Shown here piece by piece: positions 1 to 8,601 of a stretch of DNA of 64,000 nucleotides. The stretch lies in the NCBI RefSeq assembly GCF_014644435.1, contig NZ_BMKR01000039.1, positions 1 through 64,000 on the forward strand, written 5' to 3'. A model generated the notes under the pieces. It was not told the DNA's origin. It was given only the letters and a program-made list of their open reading frames with translations, and ran no database searches. Origin of the DNA: Paenibacillus albidus (GTDB taxonomy: Bacteria > Bacillota > Bacilli > Paenibacillales > Paenibacillaceae). The position numbers were made by a program, and so were the translations under genes. Position 1 is the stretch's first letter. Each line of letters opens with the position of its first letter.

Positions 1-444
1 CAGGCCAGAGGCAAATTGAAACATTTGTACCCTGAAATTTGATGCAGTCAAGGTACTAGTCCAGCCTCAGCCTTTAAAAAGCGGGAATAGAGGGCGCATT
101 CGAAAGCTACCTCCCGGGAAGCACGCTGTAAGCCTAGGGTGGAGATCGCTAGAGTGCACTTCATACATCAGGATGGGAAAAAGTAGGCTTGTTTTAGGAT
201 TTCAGTGTATTTAGTGCAGCAGGAACCGCAGCATTAGCCGAAAAGCGCCTTATCTCTATCCTTTGGATGTACAAAATACATCATGATGGATGTTTGAGCC
301 TTGTTTTAACCATTCTGAGGTACTAAATACATTAGAACAGATCGAAGGCTGGTGACGAACGCTAATCCATATCAAACAGCCTTCAGACATCCCAAACCAG
401 TCATGAAATAATCTTCCTCAGAATATCGTGGGGAGGATTTTTTT
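1..444 (+). ncRNA. 3' part of an unidentified structured RNA
   Basis: This stretch has no convincing reading frame but shows nested complementary segments on the plus strand. GAGGC near 7-11 can pair with GCCTC near 64-68, enclosing GTACC near 28-32 with GGTAC near 52-56. GAAGGCTG (344-351) pairs exactly with CAGCCTTC (377-384). The stretch ends in a hairpin with a T-run (411-444). The layout fits a transcribed structured RNA whose 5' end lies before the window. I looked for landmarks of RNase P type B RNA, tmRNA, SRP RNA, 6S RNA, T-box leaders and group II domain V and recognised none, so the family is open. Confidence 0.4.
411..444 (+). terminator. intrinsic terminator
   Basis: ATCTTCCTC (411-419) pairs with GGGGAGGAT (430-438), with G-T wobbles, and is followed by a run of seven T. 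It closes the structured stretch before it. Confidence 0.65.
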
Positions 445-475
445 GTGTGGCTATTTGACGCTTACTTTACCGGCC

Positions 476-589
476 GCAGCTTATGATTCTGGACGGCCTT
501 ATGTCCATGCCATGGATCGGTACGAGGCCAACCTGTTCTTCCAGTTCATCAACAAGCTCTATCGCCAGTCGTCGACAACTACCGATTGA
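476..589 (+). pseudogene. unrecognised protein fragment
   Basis: A 37-codon open stretch ending in TGA reads like true coding sequence (motif DRYEANLFFQFINKLYRQ) but has no start codon or ribosome site of its own. It lies between the structured RNA and transposon debris. It may be the C-terminal end of a degraded mobile-element gene; I cannot name the family. Confidence 0.25.
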
Positions 590-741
590 AGCACAAGCAA
601 ACCATTTTTAGCGAGAAAGTATTCATTCTTATTTATCGAAAAGTGCTTAGTTGGACTTGACGGCATGTACCCATACGCCCCTAACCTATAGCCAAACCTC
701 CACTGTTGCACCAAGGTTTTTCCCGCATGTTATAATGGGTT

Positions 742-846
742 TTGAACCTCTCATGACTAAAGTCACGAGATTCTTGGGTAGTCCCTTCTAACGAAGAGAA
801 ATGTACCAAGCTAACCCTGTCGTTCCGACAGTTCGTGTAAGGATTA
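742..846 (-). ncRNA. IS605-type right end with likely omega (reRNA) scaffold
   Basis: Directly downstream of the tnpB remnant, reading on the minus strand, lies a subterminal imperfect hairpin: CTCGTGACT pairs with AGTCATGAG (769-750). It is followed by GAGGTTCAA at 750-742. In IS200/IS605 elements the end of tnpB plus the right end is transcribed as the guide RNA of TnpB, and the guide starts at the transposon boundary. By that rule the guide would begin just after TTCAA, at about 741 and lower. Sequence and hairpin are seen; the RNA role is inferred from the family. Confidence 0.55.
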
Positions 847-1230
847 CACCCCAAGAAGTCTTTTGCCTTCGGCAAGAATGTTCAGGCTTGCGTTAAAGTC
901 TCGGTCATGGTGTGCTCCACATTCCGGGCAGTCCCATTCACGCAACTTTAAGTCTTTTACCTCTTTGTGCTTGTAGCCACAGCAGGAGCATAGCTGTGAA
1001 GATGCGAATGTTTTACCCACAGCCACAACTATGCGACCATACCACTTCGCTTTGTACTCTAGCATGGAGCGAAACATCGACCAGGAATCCTCACTAATTA
1101 CCTTGGCTAACTTAGGATTCTTGACCATATTGGCTACCTGTAAATCCTCAATCGCAATGATGTCGTGGTTTTTGACAAGTTGCGTTGATTTCTTTTGCAA
1201 GTAGTCACGGTTATGCTCTACGAGAAATGG
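844..1230 (-). pseudogene. tnpB: TnpB (IS605 OrfB) C-terminal remnant
   Basis: About 125 codons of the RNA-guided nuclease TnpB remain. The C-terminal half is well kept: the RuvC glutamate motif IAIEDLQV, the zinc ribbon with CSCCG and CPECG, and the last RuvC aspartate region HHDRDFNASLNI. Coding-like sequence extends upstream of the first possible start to about 1218, then meets a stop at 1231-1233. The N-terminal half, including the first RuvC aspartate, is therefore missing. No tnpA and no left end are visible, so the element cannot move by itself, and the nuclease should be inactive because one catalytic aspartate is lost. Confidence 0.85.
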
Positions 1231-1381
1231 CTACAGGGTCTATACCGATACCCATCTGGAACAGATGAAGCTGGTAAGAATGGCCTTAAGAACGCCTTTG
1301 TCTTCCCTTACTGGGTCTGAACATGCGAAGGAGTTAATGGGTTATCCTGGTGAGTTAATGAAGGTCCGTTTATTGAATTGA
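1213..1381 (+). pseudogene. frameshifted unrecognised gene tail
   Basis: From an ATG at 1213 a protein-like stretch (LYEKWLQGLYRYPSGT) runs to a TGA at 1318. One frame over, it continues without a gap as EHAKELMGYPGELMKVRLL to a TGA at 1379-1381. This looks like the tail of one gene with a single frameshift, cut at its 5' side where the tnpB remnant breaks off. I do not recognise the family. Confidence 0.3.
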
Positions 1382-1408
1382 TGTAGTTTTTTAAAAGGGG
1401 GAGACCAT

Positions 1409-2167
1409 GTGCAAATCATTCCGGAGTTAATGGTGAAACGGTGGCCCAAAGATACCATAGCGGCGGGTTATCGTCATACCGCCCTGCTTAATTCGGACGG
1501 CACGGTGACAGCTGTGGGTGATAATAAATATGGCCAATGTGATGTAAGCAGCTGGTGCGATATGGTGGCGGTTGCGGCGGGTAATGCACATACGGGTAAT
1601 GCTCATACAGTCGGGCTTAAATCGGACGGCACAGTGGTAGCTGTGGGTTGGAATAAGTATGACCAATGCGATGTAAGCGGCTGGCGTGATATGGTGGCGG
1701 TTGCGGCGGGTTGGCGTCGTACCGTCGGGCTTAAATCGGATGGCACGGTGGTTGCAGTGGGCCGGAATAATGAAGGCCAATGCAATGTAAGCGGCTGGCG
1801 TGGTATGGTGGCGGTTGCGGCGGGTGACTGGCATACCGCCCTGCTTAAATCGGACGGCACAGTGACGATTGTGGGTAATAATCGGTATGGCCAATCCAAT
1901 GTAAGCGGCTGGCACGACATAGTGGCGGCAGCGGCGGGTTACCTCCATACCGCCGGTCTTAAATCGGACGGCACGGTGGTTGCTGTGGGTCGAAATAATG
2001 ATGGCCAATGCAATGTAAGTGGCTGGCGTGGTATTGTGGCGATAGCGGCGGGTAGTCATCATACCATCGGCCTTAAATCGGACGGCACTGTGATTGCTGT
2101 GGGGCGAAATAATGAAGGCCAATGCAATGTAAGCGGCTGGCGCGGCATCCAACTACCCGGCAATTAG
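1409..2167 (+). CDS. RCC1-like repeat protein, about six blades
   Basis: A 252-residue protein is built almost wholly from six repeats of about 38 residues. The repeat pattern is AAG-x-x-HT-x-x-LKSDGTV-x-AVG-x-N-x-x-GQC-x-VSGW-x-x-(I/M)V. This is the compact bacterial RCC1-like repeat, expected to fold as a beta-propeller; what it binds is unknown. The second repeat carries a small internal duplication (GNAHTGNAHT). I chose the GTG at 1409 because AAAAGGGGGAG lies 5 bases before it; the overlapping ATG at 1407 is in a frame that stops at once. There is no signal peptide, so it is probably cytoplasmic, or the 5' end is not the original one. The repeats are near-identical at DNA level, which favours gain or loss of units. 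Confidence 0.75.
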   Translation: MQIIPELMVKRWPKDTIAAGYRHTALLNSDGTVTAVGDNKYGQCDVSSWCDMVAVAAGNAHTGNAHTVGLKSDGTVVAVGWNKYDQCDVSGWRDMVAVAAGWRRTVGLKSDGTVVAVGRNNEGQCNVSGWRGMVAVAAGDWHTALLKSDGTVTIVGNNRYGQSNVSGWHDIVAAAAGYLHTAGLKSDGTVVAVGRNNDGQCNVSGWRGIVAIAAGSHHTIGLKSDGTVIAVGRNNEGQCNVSGWRGIQLPGN

Positions 2168-2364
2168 TTTTCAATATTAATAAATACATATAATAATACC
2201 GGCGGTCCACCCGCTGTGTCTGGCAGACTTGCCCAGCAATTTCCCCGCCTTTGGTGTTTACCTCGTCGAACATTCCCGTGAAAGGGTCAAAGCCAGAGCG
2301 GATCTCAAATGTAGATGGAGAAATTCCAATTAACGGGATCAAAGGAAGCAGCCCCATAACCCAT
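2168..2364. other. gene-free gap with a possible decayed fragment
   Basis: Apart from the terminator that follows, I see only a short minus-strand open stretch (2357 downwards, with FEIRSGFDPFTGMFDE). It could be a gene remnant, but it has no ribosome site and runs into the RCC1-like gene. Confidence 0.3.
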
Positions 2365-2395
2365 AAGCCCCGGTCTCCATAGGAGTCCGGGGCTT
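2365..2395. terminator. hairpin between convergent genes
   Basis: AAGCCCCGG (2365-2373) pairs perfectly with CCGGGGCTT (2387-2395) around a 13-base loop. It lies between the convergent RCC1-like gene and dbpA. The T-run is weak on both strands, so it is a likely but not textbook bidirectional terminator. Confidence 0.5.
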
Positions 2396-2494
2396 AGGAT
2401 GGTTGTCCATTATTGTCATGAGGCGCCTGCAGCAGGATTCTCCGTGTCCGAAACCCTGCATGATATCCCGGATGTCTTCAACCCTTAAGTTCCT

Positions 2495-3940
2495 TTACTT
2501 TTTCGCGATATGCACTTTCAGCAGCTTGCCCTTCACGGTTGTGTCCTTCATTGCTTGCAGCACCTGCGGACCTTTGCCGTTCAGAATATCCACGTAGGAG
2601 ACGTTGTCCTGGATCGTGATGATCCCGATATCCTCTGCCGTGATGCCGGGAAGTTTGGCCAGGGTGCCGACGAAATCGACGGCTCGGAGCTTCTTTTTCT
2701 TGCCTCCGTTGAAGTATAGCTTCATAATATCCTGGCTCAGACTTTCGCTTTTGTCCTTCTTGCGGACAGGCTGCTTGTTGATCTTCTGTTCAAAAGCGCC
2801 CTTGGCAAAAGCGACCGCATCCTCCGAAGGCTCCTTCATCACCGGAATGCTGAAGCCGATATAGTCCTCGATGTCCGCAACCCATTTATGCTCGTTCGGA
2901 GTCACGAACGTAATCGCCTTGCCCGTTTTGCCTGCGCGTGCGGTACGGCCCGTGCGGTGCACGTAGCTTTCTTTTTCCAGCGGAATATCGTAGTTGATGA
3001 CATGGGTAATATTCTCGATATCAATCCCGCGCGCGGCTACGTCGGTGGCGATCAGATAGCGGAACTGGCCTCTTTTGAAAGCATTCATAACCTCAAACCG
3101 CTCATCCTGTTCCATCCCGCCGTGGATCTTGTCGCAGGGATAGTCCAGATCGGCCAGACCGCGGAACAAATCATTCACCTGCTCCTGGGTCCGGCAGAAG
3201 ATTATGCAGCTGTCCGGGTTCTCCACCGTAAGGATGTCGCTTAACAGCGAGAACTTGGCAGCTTGTCTCACTTCAATCAGCGCATGCTCAATGGTAGCCG
3301 TAGTAATCCCGCTCGCCTGAATTTCGATATCTTCGGGTGCGTTCATGTATTTGCGGCACAGGTTCTTCACCGCTTCCGGCAGTGTCGCCGAGAAGAGCAT
3401 CGTCACCCGCTCTTTGGGCAGCCTCTTGATAATCTTCTCGATCTGTTCGATAAAGCCCATGCTCAGCATTTCATCGGCCTCGTCAATCACGAGATATTGC
3501 AGGCGGTTCAGCGGCAGTGAACCCCGCTCAATATGGTCAAACACACGCCCAGGCGTACCTACGACAACATGTGTTTTTTGGGTAAGCTCAATCTTCTGCG
3601 GGGCAAAAGGCGACTTGCCGACCAGGGCTACGGCCTTGATCCGCTTGAAGCGGCCGATGTTGGTGATATCTTCCTTGACCTGCGCGGCCAGCTCCCGGGT
3701 CGGGGTCAGGATCAGCGCCTGCGGCTTGTTCTCCGCCCAATCCACCAGCTCGCAGACCGGAATGCCGAATGACGCCGTCTTTCCGCTGCCGGTCTGCGAC
3801 TTCACAATCAGATCCTGCCGGCGCAGGGCTACAGGGATCACCTTGCGCTGCACCTCGGTCGGCACCTCATACTTCAGCGCATCCAGCGCTCTGATAATCT
3901 CTTCGTTCAACTCATATTCTCTAAATGTCACTTCACTCAT
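2495..3940 (-). CDS. dbpA: ATP-dependent RNA helicase DbpA (DEAD box)
   Basis: A 481-residue DEAD-box helicase with all core motifs: AQTGSGKT-like SQTGSGKT (motif I), PTRELA, TPGR, DEAD in VIDEADEML, SAT, and the helicase C-terminal motifs ATDVAARGID and HRTGRTAR. The last 75 residues form the DbpA-type RNA-binding domain that anchors this subfamily (B. subtilis YxiN) to 23S rRNA hairpin 92, so a role in 50S ribosome assembly is likely. Two ATG codons stand side by side; the second (3940) has the better distance to GAAGAGG. It is a single gene with a hairpin downstream. The family call is secure; the ribosomal role is inferred from the C-terminal domain. Confidence 0.93.
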   Translation of the reverse strand: MSEVTFREYELNEEIIRALDALKYEVPTEVQRKVIPVALRRQDLIVKSQTGSGKTASFGIPVCELVDWAENKPQALILTPTRELAAQVKEDITNIGRFKRIKAVALVGKSPFAPQKIELTQKTHVVVGTPGRVFDHIERGSLPLNRLQYLVIDEADEMLSMGFIEQIEKIIKRLPKERVTMLFSATLPEAVKNLCRKYMNAPEDIEIQASGITTATIEHALIEVRQAAKFSLLSDILTVENPDSCIIFCRTQEQVNDLFRGLADLDYPCDKIHGGMEQDERFEVMNAFKRGQFRYLIATDVAARGIDIENITHVINYDIPLEKESYVHRTGRTARAGKTGKAITFVTPNEHKWVADIEDYIGFSIPVMKEPSEDAVAFAKGAFEQKINKQPVRKKDKSESLSQDIMKLYFNGGKKKKLRAVDFVGTLAKLPGITAEDIGIITIQDNVSYVDILNGKGPQVLQAMKDTTVKGKLLKVHIAKK

Positions 3941-4024
3941 CATTCAACCTCTTCTATGCTGATTGTTCCGGTTCTGGCGGAATCTCCGCGTTCCTTCATC
4001 TTGTGCATGGTATAAGTATAACAG

Positions 4025-4678
4025 TTATTCGCCATCCGCATTCCATTCCTTATAGAATTGGTCCAGAAATCCAAGCATGAACTGATGCCGCTCCTCCGCC
4101 AGCTTGCGCCCGTAAGAGGTATTCATCAGGTCCTTAAGCTTCAGCAGCTTCTCATAAAAATGGTTGACCGCCGTTCCCTTGCTGTAATCGCGGTATTCCT
4201 TCTGCAGGGATTCCCCGCGCGGCGCGATGTCCGGGTCATGCATGGGGCGGCCCTTTGCCCCTGAGAAAACAAACGTCCGGGCAATGCCGATAGCCCCAAG
4301 CGCATCCAGTCGGTCGGCGTCCTGCACCACTTGTCCCTCAAGGGTAGCCATGGGCGCACCGCTGCCGCCGCTGAAGGACATCGTATCAATAATCAGCATA
4401 ATATGGTCAATCTGTCCGGAATTGTCCAGGTGTGAGTCAAGCCAGGTGCGCACCTTGAGCAGCCCCTCTTCCTTGGACGGGTTCAGCTTCTCATCGGCAA
4501 CGTCATGCAGCAAGGCCGCCAGGGTGCAGATCAGCACATCCGCCTTCTCGATCCCGGCAATCACTGCCGCCGTGTTGCGGACCCGGTCCGAATGCCACCA
4601 ATCGTGGCCCGTGGTATCCTGGCCCAGTTGTTCTCGTACAAAAGCTTCCGTCTGTTCAATCAGCAAGGTATGATTCAT
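4025..4678 (-). CDS. HD-domain phosphohydrolase, YpgQ/YedJ-like
   Basis: A 217-residue HD-superfamily metal-dependent phosphohydrolase. The metal ligands are visible: an early His in HDWWHSDRV, the HD pair in LLHDVAD, and the late Asp in VVQDADRLDA. Length and motifs fit the YedJ/YpgQ group, of which B. subtilis YpgQ has been described as a nucleotide pyrophosphohydrolase; that activity is transferred by family only. I place the start at ATG 4678, which has AAAGGAG seven bases upstream, rather than an in-frame ATG 24 bases earlier. It stands alone on the minus strand just behind dbpA. Confidence 0.85.
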   Translation of the reverse strand: MNHTLLIEQTEAFVREQLGQDTTGHDWWHSDRVRNTAAVIAGIEKADVLICTLAALLHDVADEKLNPSKEEGLLKVRTWLDSHLDNSGQIDHIMLIIDTMSFSGGSGAPMATLEGQVVQDADRLDALGAIGIARTFVFSGAKGRPMHDPDIAPRGESLQKEYRDYSKGTAVNHFYEKLLKLKDLMNTSYGRKLAEERHQFMLGFLDQFYKEWNADGE

Positions 4679-4783
4679 CTCGCACTCCTTTGAAATAGGC
4701 AATTATATGTTAAATCCCACATCTATACAGTATAACGGAAGGGGTTCCGTATGGGTATAGTTCCGGGAGGGATGTACTTTTGA

Positions 4784-5932
4784 TTAACGAATCATGCCGG
4801 TCTCTGATAAACGTGTGGCTTTTACCAGATAGGGAGCCAAACCCGGAAACATGCGGGCCAGGACCGGATACAGGCGGTTCGTTTTGGCAAAAGCCAGCTT
4901 CTGGATTCTTCTCGCTCTTCGGAGCAGCTGTGTAAATTCGCGGTTAGCTTCGTTCGTGTATCCGCTTTGCCATTCGGCATAGCTTATTTCTCCCTTTAAA
5001 TACTTATCGGTCCAACCGGTGAGAAGCAGCGCAGAGCGCAGGGCTATGGACATGCCGTCCCCGCAGAGCGGCGGAATCACGAGCATCGCATCACCCACAT
5101 GCGGAAACTCAGACCACGGTTCGGGCACTTCCGACAAGCGGACCGGGGCAACCGAGACCTGGGTTCCGGGGACAGGCATTCCCTCGCTCAGCCTTTGGGC
5201 CAGTCTTACGTTCGTGCGGGAAGCTGCCTTCAGAATGTCCGGCACAGACTTCCCGCTGCTCTGCACGGTGTCCAAGGTCAATAGCGCAGCAACATTTGCG
5301 AGTCCATGTTCAATCGGGGAAAATCCGACATAACCCCCCTCACAAAAATACAGCTCGACCTGTGACGGGACCGCAATGCCGCTGAAATGAGATTTTACGC
5401 CAACGTATACGGTTTCATCGGGAGGGTGATCCGCCAAGGCCATGCCACGGGGCTTCTTGACTCCATAGGCGCCAACGACAGCTTTGGCCCGATACCGAAT
5501 CCGTCCGTTTCCTTGGCGCGTTTCCACCTCATATCCATCGTTGTCCAGCTTCTGAATGTCCGTAACCGTCGTTTTCGTAACAATTTCCGCTCCCGCTGCG
5601 GATGCTTTCTGATGCAGGATACGGTCCAGCTCATAACGGCTGATGCCAAAAGCCACCCCAGGCAAAGCAGCTTCAATCACCCCGCCGTGCGGCATAATAA
5701 TACAGGCTTTGTCCATCATGCCGGGTGTTACATCCAGGCCCAAGGGGTTCACGCCCAGGTACTCCAGCATTTCTCTCGTCTCCGGAGACATAAACTCACC
5801 GCAGGTCTTGTGGCGGGGGAAAGCCTGCCGGTCGAGCAGAAGGGTCCGGTGGCCTTTTTGGGCAAGCTGAAGGGCACTGCTGCTGCCGGCAATTCCCGCT
5901 CCTATAACAATGGCATCCACTTGCCTTATCAT
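4784..5932 (-). CDS. FAD-dependent oxidoreductase of the polyketide operon
   Basis: A 382-residue flavoprotein of the geranylgeranyl-reductase/aromatic-hydroxylase fold. It begins with the dinucleotide-binding GAGIAG at residues 11-16, has FPRHKTCGEF after the first Rossmann unit as in GGR-like enzymes, and a second FAD motif near GDAMLVIPPLCGDGM. Start ATG 5932 is set by AGGAG seven bases upstream. It is the last gene of the operon with a methyltransferase and a type III polyketide synthase. In comparable operons the flavoprotein hydroxylates or reduces the phenolic or pyrone product, which is the likely job here; the exact substrate cannot be read from the sequence. Confidence 0.85.
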   Translation of the reverse strand: MIRQVDAIVIGAGIAGSSSALQLAQKGHRTLLLDRQAFPRHKTCGEFMSPETREMLEYLGVNPLGLDVTPGMMDKACIIMPHGGVIEAALPGVAFGISRYELDRILHQKASAAGAEIVTKTTVTDIQKLDNDGYEVETRQGNGRIRYRAKAVVGAYGVKKPRGMALADHPPDETVYVGVKSHFSGIAVPSQVELYFCEGGYVGFSPIEHGLANVAALLTLDTVQSSGKSVPDILKAASRTNVRLAQRLSEGMPVPGTQVSVAPVRLSEVPEPWSEFPHVGDAMLVIPPLCGDGMSIALRSALLLTGWTDKYLKGEISYAEWQSGYTNEANREFTQLLRRARRIQKLAFAKTNRLYPVLARMFPGLAPYLVKATRLSETGMIR

Positions 5933-5951
5933 ATGGGATCTCCTGCCTTTT

Positions 5952-6683
5952 CTAAAGTTTACTTTCAAGGTTAGGGTGAGGAATTACGACGGAATATCGG
6001 AATAATGGTTTCCATGCGTAAGTCATCGCTTCAGCTTGAAGCCTGTGCTGTAATTCCTGCCAGTCCCTGCTCTTAAACCCTTTTGCGACAGACAGCGGTC
6101 CATCATGCCGGATATAACGGTTGCGCGAAATCAATCGGGTCACAATCCATACCGCTGTATAAGATACCGGATGCCGATGAATATCGTTAATGACCACGCC
6201 GTATTTCGAAGCTCTCCGCATATGGGAGACAATATCCACCAGATGGTCCCCATCAAAATGATGGACGAACTGAGAACCGGTAACGATATCAGCGGAGGCA
6301 TCAGCCAATTCCTTGACATCCGCCTGCCGGACCTGAACCCTGGGTTCATTCCGGAATAGGAACCGCGCCTCTTTACAGGCCTCTTCCGTCAGATCAACAA
6401 GTGTAACTTTCAAACGAATGCCTTTTTGATCCGCCCACTGCAGAAGCTTGTGGTTAACGTCACCCGAACCTGCTCCAACATCCAGAATGCTAAGCGTCCG
6501 GGGACAACCCGCCACTTTCCATAGCTTTTCAACACCTGCTTTGGTTGGACCCGGCGCAGCGAAAATTTGGTTCAGGCGTCTCAAGTGTTGCAGCGCTTCA
6601 CTCAATTCTTCTCCCCCCATCGAAAAGTCGTCCATGAGCTCCTCTTCCTGCGCCCGGACCGACAGCTTCCTAAAAAAGGGCAT
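5952..6683 (-). CDS. class I SAM methyltransferase of the polyketide operon
   Basis: A 243-residue SAM-dependent methyltransferase with motif I ILDVGAGSGD at residues 66-75 and an acidic strand end LVDLTEEA. Its start, ATG 6683, lies inside the end of the polyketide synthase gene (14-base overlap), with AAGGAG at good distance, so the two are translationally coupled. The N-terminus carries a short extra helical region (residues 1-50) before the Rossmann fold. In the operon it probably methylates the polyketide scaffold (O- or C-methylation). It is not the isoprenylcysteine-type methyltransferase (BpsB) that accompanies the B. subtilis enzyme. Confidence 0.85.
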   Translation of the reverse strand: MPFFRKLSVRAQEEELMDDFSMGGEELSEALQHLRRLNQIFAAPGPTKAGVEKLWKVAGCPRTLSILDVGAGSGDVNHKLLQWADQKGIRLKVTLVDLTEEACKEARFLFRNEPRVQVRQADVKELADASADIVTGSQFVHHFDGDHLVDIVSHMRRASKYGVVINDIHRHPVSYTAVWIVTRLISRNRYIRHDGPLSVAKGFKSRDWQELQHRLQAEAMTYAWKPLFRYSVVIPHPNLESKL

Positions 6684-7827
6684 GATCCTGCTCCTTGAAA
6701 GGCGGGGAGTTCGCCGGAACATAAGTAAATCGCATCAGCTCTGCGGTCAGACCCGGTCCAAACGCCATGGCAACCCCTTCGGTTAAAGCTTGCTCCCGGG
6801 TGATCATGTCCAAACGCATCGCATTCAGCACAAACATAATCGTGACGGAGGACAGATTGCCGGCATCTCTTAAGATCTCTCTGCTGTATCTGGTCTGTTC
6901 ATCACTCAGATTCAATACGTTCTGCACGGAATCGACAATACCCCGCCCGCCTGGATGTATCGCCCAAAGTTCAGGAAGCTGGCCCCTCTCAAGCAAAATA
7001 TCAAGCTCTTCCTGCAGATGAGTGGCTAGCAGCTTCGGAATGCTGGGGGATAAAAACAGGTCATACCCTGTATCTCCCACCTCCCAGGTCATATCCTCCA
7101 CTGAATCCGGGAGCAACACAGAATAACCCGAACCCAAACGCAGATAGGGGTTATGACGGGCTTCCGGACTTCCGATGATACAGGCAGATGCCCCATCGCC
7201 GAAGAACGATGCAGCAAATAGCGTTTCTCTTTCCTTCACGGGTTGAAAATGAAGCGTGCAAAGCTCAACGCAAACCACCAGCACCCAGGCACCCGGAGCT
7301 CCCTTCACGACATCACGTGCCATCTGGATCGCCTTAAGACCGGCAGCACAGCCCTGAAAAATAAGCGGCAGCCGATTGACACGCGGCGGCAGTCCCAATT
7401 GCCGGATCAGCATGACATCCAGTCCCGGCAAGTATTGACCTGTGCAGCTCACGGTAATAAGATGTGTAATGCGGTCAGGAGAAATACCAGCATCCTTCAA
7501 GGCTTTACCGGCAGCGATGGCTCCGAGCGGGAGCGCTTCTTGCTGATATTTATTCATGCGTTCCCTGGTTGTCGGGACGTTCGATGGATCCCCGGAAGGC
7601 AAATAACGGCATTCTTCCGGAGGACCCAAGAAGCTGGAATCACAGGTGAAACGTGTCTCCACGCCACAGGATTTGAAGATCCTCCTTGCAAAACGGGCCA
7701 GATCTGGGCTGTCTGTGAGTGACGAAGCAATCAAATCCGCGACGTCCTGCTGTGAAATGGAATGGACGGGCAGTGCCGTTCCAATCCCCAGAATCGCTGC
7801 CTCGGGGGAGCTGGTCGTTAGTGTCAT
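6670..7827 (-). CDS. type III polyketide synthase (chalcone/stilbene synthase family)
   Basis: A 385-residue thiolase-fold condensing enzyme. The catalytic triad is visible: Cys160 in FQGCAAG, His291 in AIHPGGRG and Asn324 in DAGNLSS (numbered from the ATG). CTGQYLPGLD matches the family signature around the CoA tunnel. Such enzymes in Bacillales use fatty acyl-CoA starters and malonyl-CoA to make alkylpyrones or alkylresorcinols, as shown for B. subtilis BpsA. The start is ATG 7827, with GGAGG seven bases upstream; an in-frame TTG two codons earlier is less well placed. It is the first gene of a three-gene operon with a methyltransferase and a flavoprotein. The product is probably a lipid-like phenol or pyrone; the starter unit cannot be predicted here. 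Confidence 0.92.
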   Translation of the reverse strand: MTLTTSSPEAAILGIGTALPVHSISQQDVADLIASSLTDSPDLARFARRIFKSCGVETRFTCDSSFLGPPEECRYLPSGDPSNVPTTRERMNKYQQEALPLGAIAAGKALKDAGISPDRITHLITVSCTGQYLPGLDVMLIRQLGLPPRVNRLPLIFQGCAAGLKAIQMARDVVKGAPGAWVLVVCVELCTLHFQPVKERETLFAASFFGDGASACIIGSPEARHNPYLRLGSGYSVLLPDSVEDMTWEVGDTGYDLFLSPSIPKLLATHLQEELDILLERGQLPELWAIHPGGRGIVDSVQNVLNLSDEQTRYSREILRDAGNLSSVTIMFVLNAMRLDMITREQALTEGVAMAFGPGLTAELMRFTYVPANSPPFKEQDHALF

Positions 7828-7963
7828 GCTCAAACCTCCGGTAATGGGTTTATAGTATTGGAATAACCTTTGTTACCCTGATCAGATCTTTTATAATCTT
7901 CCACGGAACAGAGTTTCCAATTCAGCATTACCTTTCTTCATGAATAAGTTTCAGCCAGTTCTG

Positions 7964-8572
7964 TTATTCCACAGTTTTGGCCATTCTGTACATGGAGAAC
8001 GCAGGTTTGTTGATCTCGCCTGTAATCTGATAGCCAATCCGTTCATACAGCTTGCGCGCAAGCAGATTTTCTTTTTTTACCGTCAGGGAACACTTGCTGA
8101 AGCCGTGCTGGACAGCTTGCTTTTCGGCAAATTTGAGCAGCTCGGAACCTACACCAAGTCCTCTGCTTGCAGGCAAGGCGGCTATCGTTCCGATATGAAA
8201 TTCGTCCTCATGTCCCTCTTTCATAGTAATCATGGAATAAAGCGATTTAAGATTGGACAGATTGTACCCGATAAGGGCCAGCTTCCGATAGGAGAGCAAT
8301 TGCTTGAAGGTAGGCCAGGCGAGACGGTTTAACACAGGAACCGGGTAGCAGGTGATCATTCCGAGTGTCTGCTCTCCCTTTCTCGCTTCAAAGGCATACT
8401 GGTGGCTGAACCGGTTGCCGTCCCACTTCCAAAGCTTGCGGAATGTGCTTGATACAATGTTTTTCTTTTCCGATCCGGCAAGAGTATAGGCCATATATTC
8501 CAGTGCCATTTGATTCAGCCTGGACCCAACCAAAGAATGGGGATCAGCTTTTACAATAGAGATTTCCTTCAT
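7964..8572 (-). CDS. GNAT family N-acetyltransferase
   Basis: A 202-residue GNAT protein. The acetyl-CoA loop is visible as PASRGLGVGSELL (Q/R-x-x-G-x-G/A type), followed by the C-terminal NLLARKLYERIGY region typical of the fold. The acceptor cannot be predicted. A good ribosome site (AAAGGAG) precedes ATG 8572. It is the last gene of a likely operon after an Asp23-family gene, 29 bases downstream, which hints at a role in the same cell-surface response; this is inference from spacing only. Confidence 0.85.
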   Translation of the reverse strand: MKEISIVKADPHSLVGSRLNQMALEYMAYTLAGSEKKNIVSSTFRKLWKWDGNRFSHQYAFEARKGEQTLGMITCYPVPVLNRLAWPTFKQLLSYRKLALIGYNLSNLKSLYSMITMKEGHEDEFHIGTIAALPASRGLGVGSELLKFAEKQAVQHGFSKCSLTVKKENLLARKLYERIGYQITGEINKPAFSMYRMAKTVE

Positions 8573-8601
8573 GATAGTTGGACACTCCTTTTGTTTATAG
8601 A

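Noticed and set aside
40..70. Group I intron S-element-like AAGGTACTAGTCC
   Set aside because: One base too long for the S element and the matching R element and P7 pairing were not found.
1427..2152. Long antisense open frames across the RCC1-like repeats
   Set aside because: They repeat with the same period as the real gene and have Arg/His-rich low-quality sequence; a mirror of repeated DNA.
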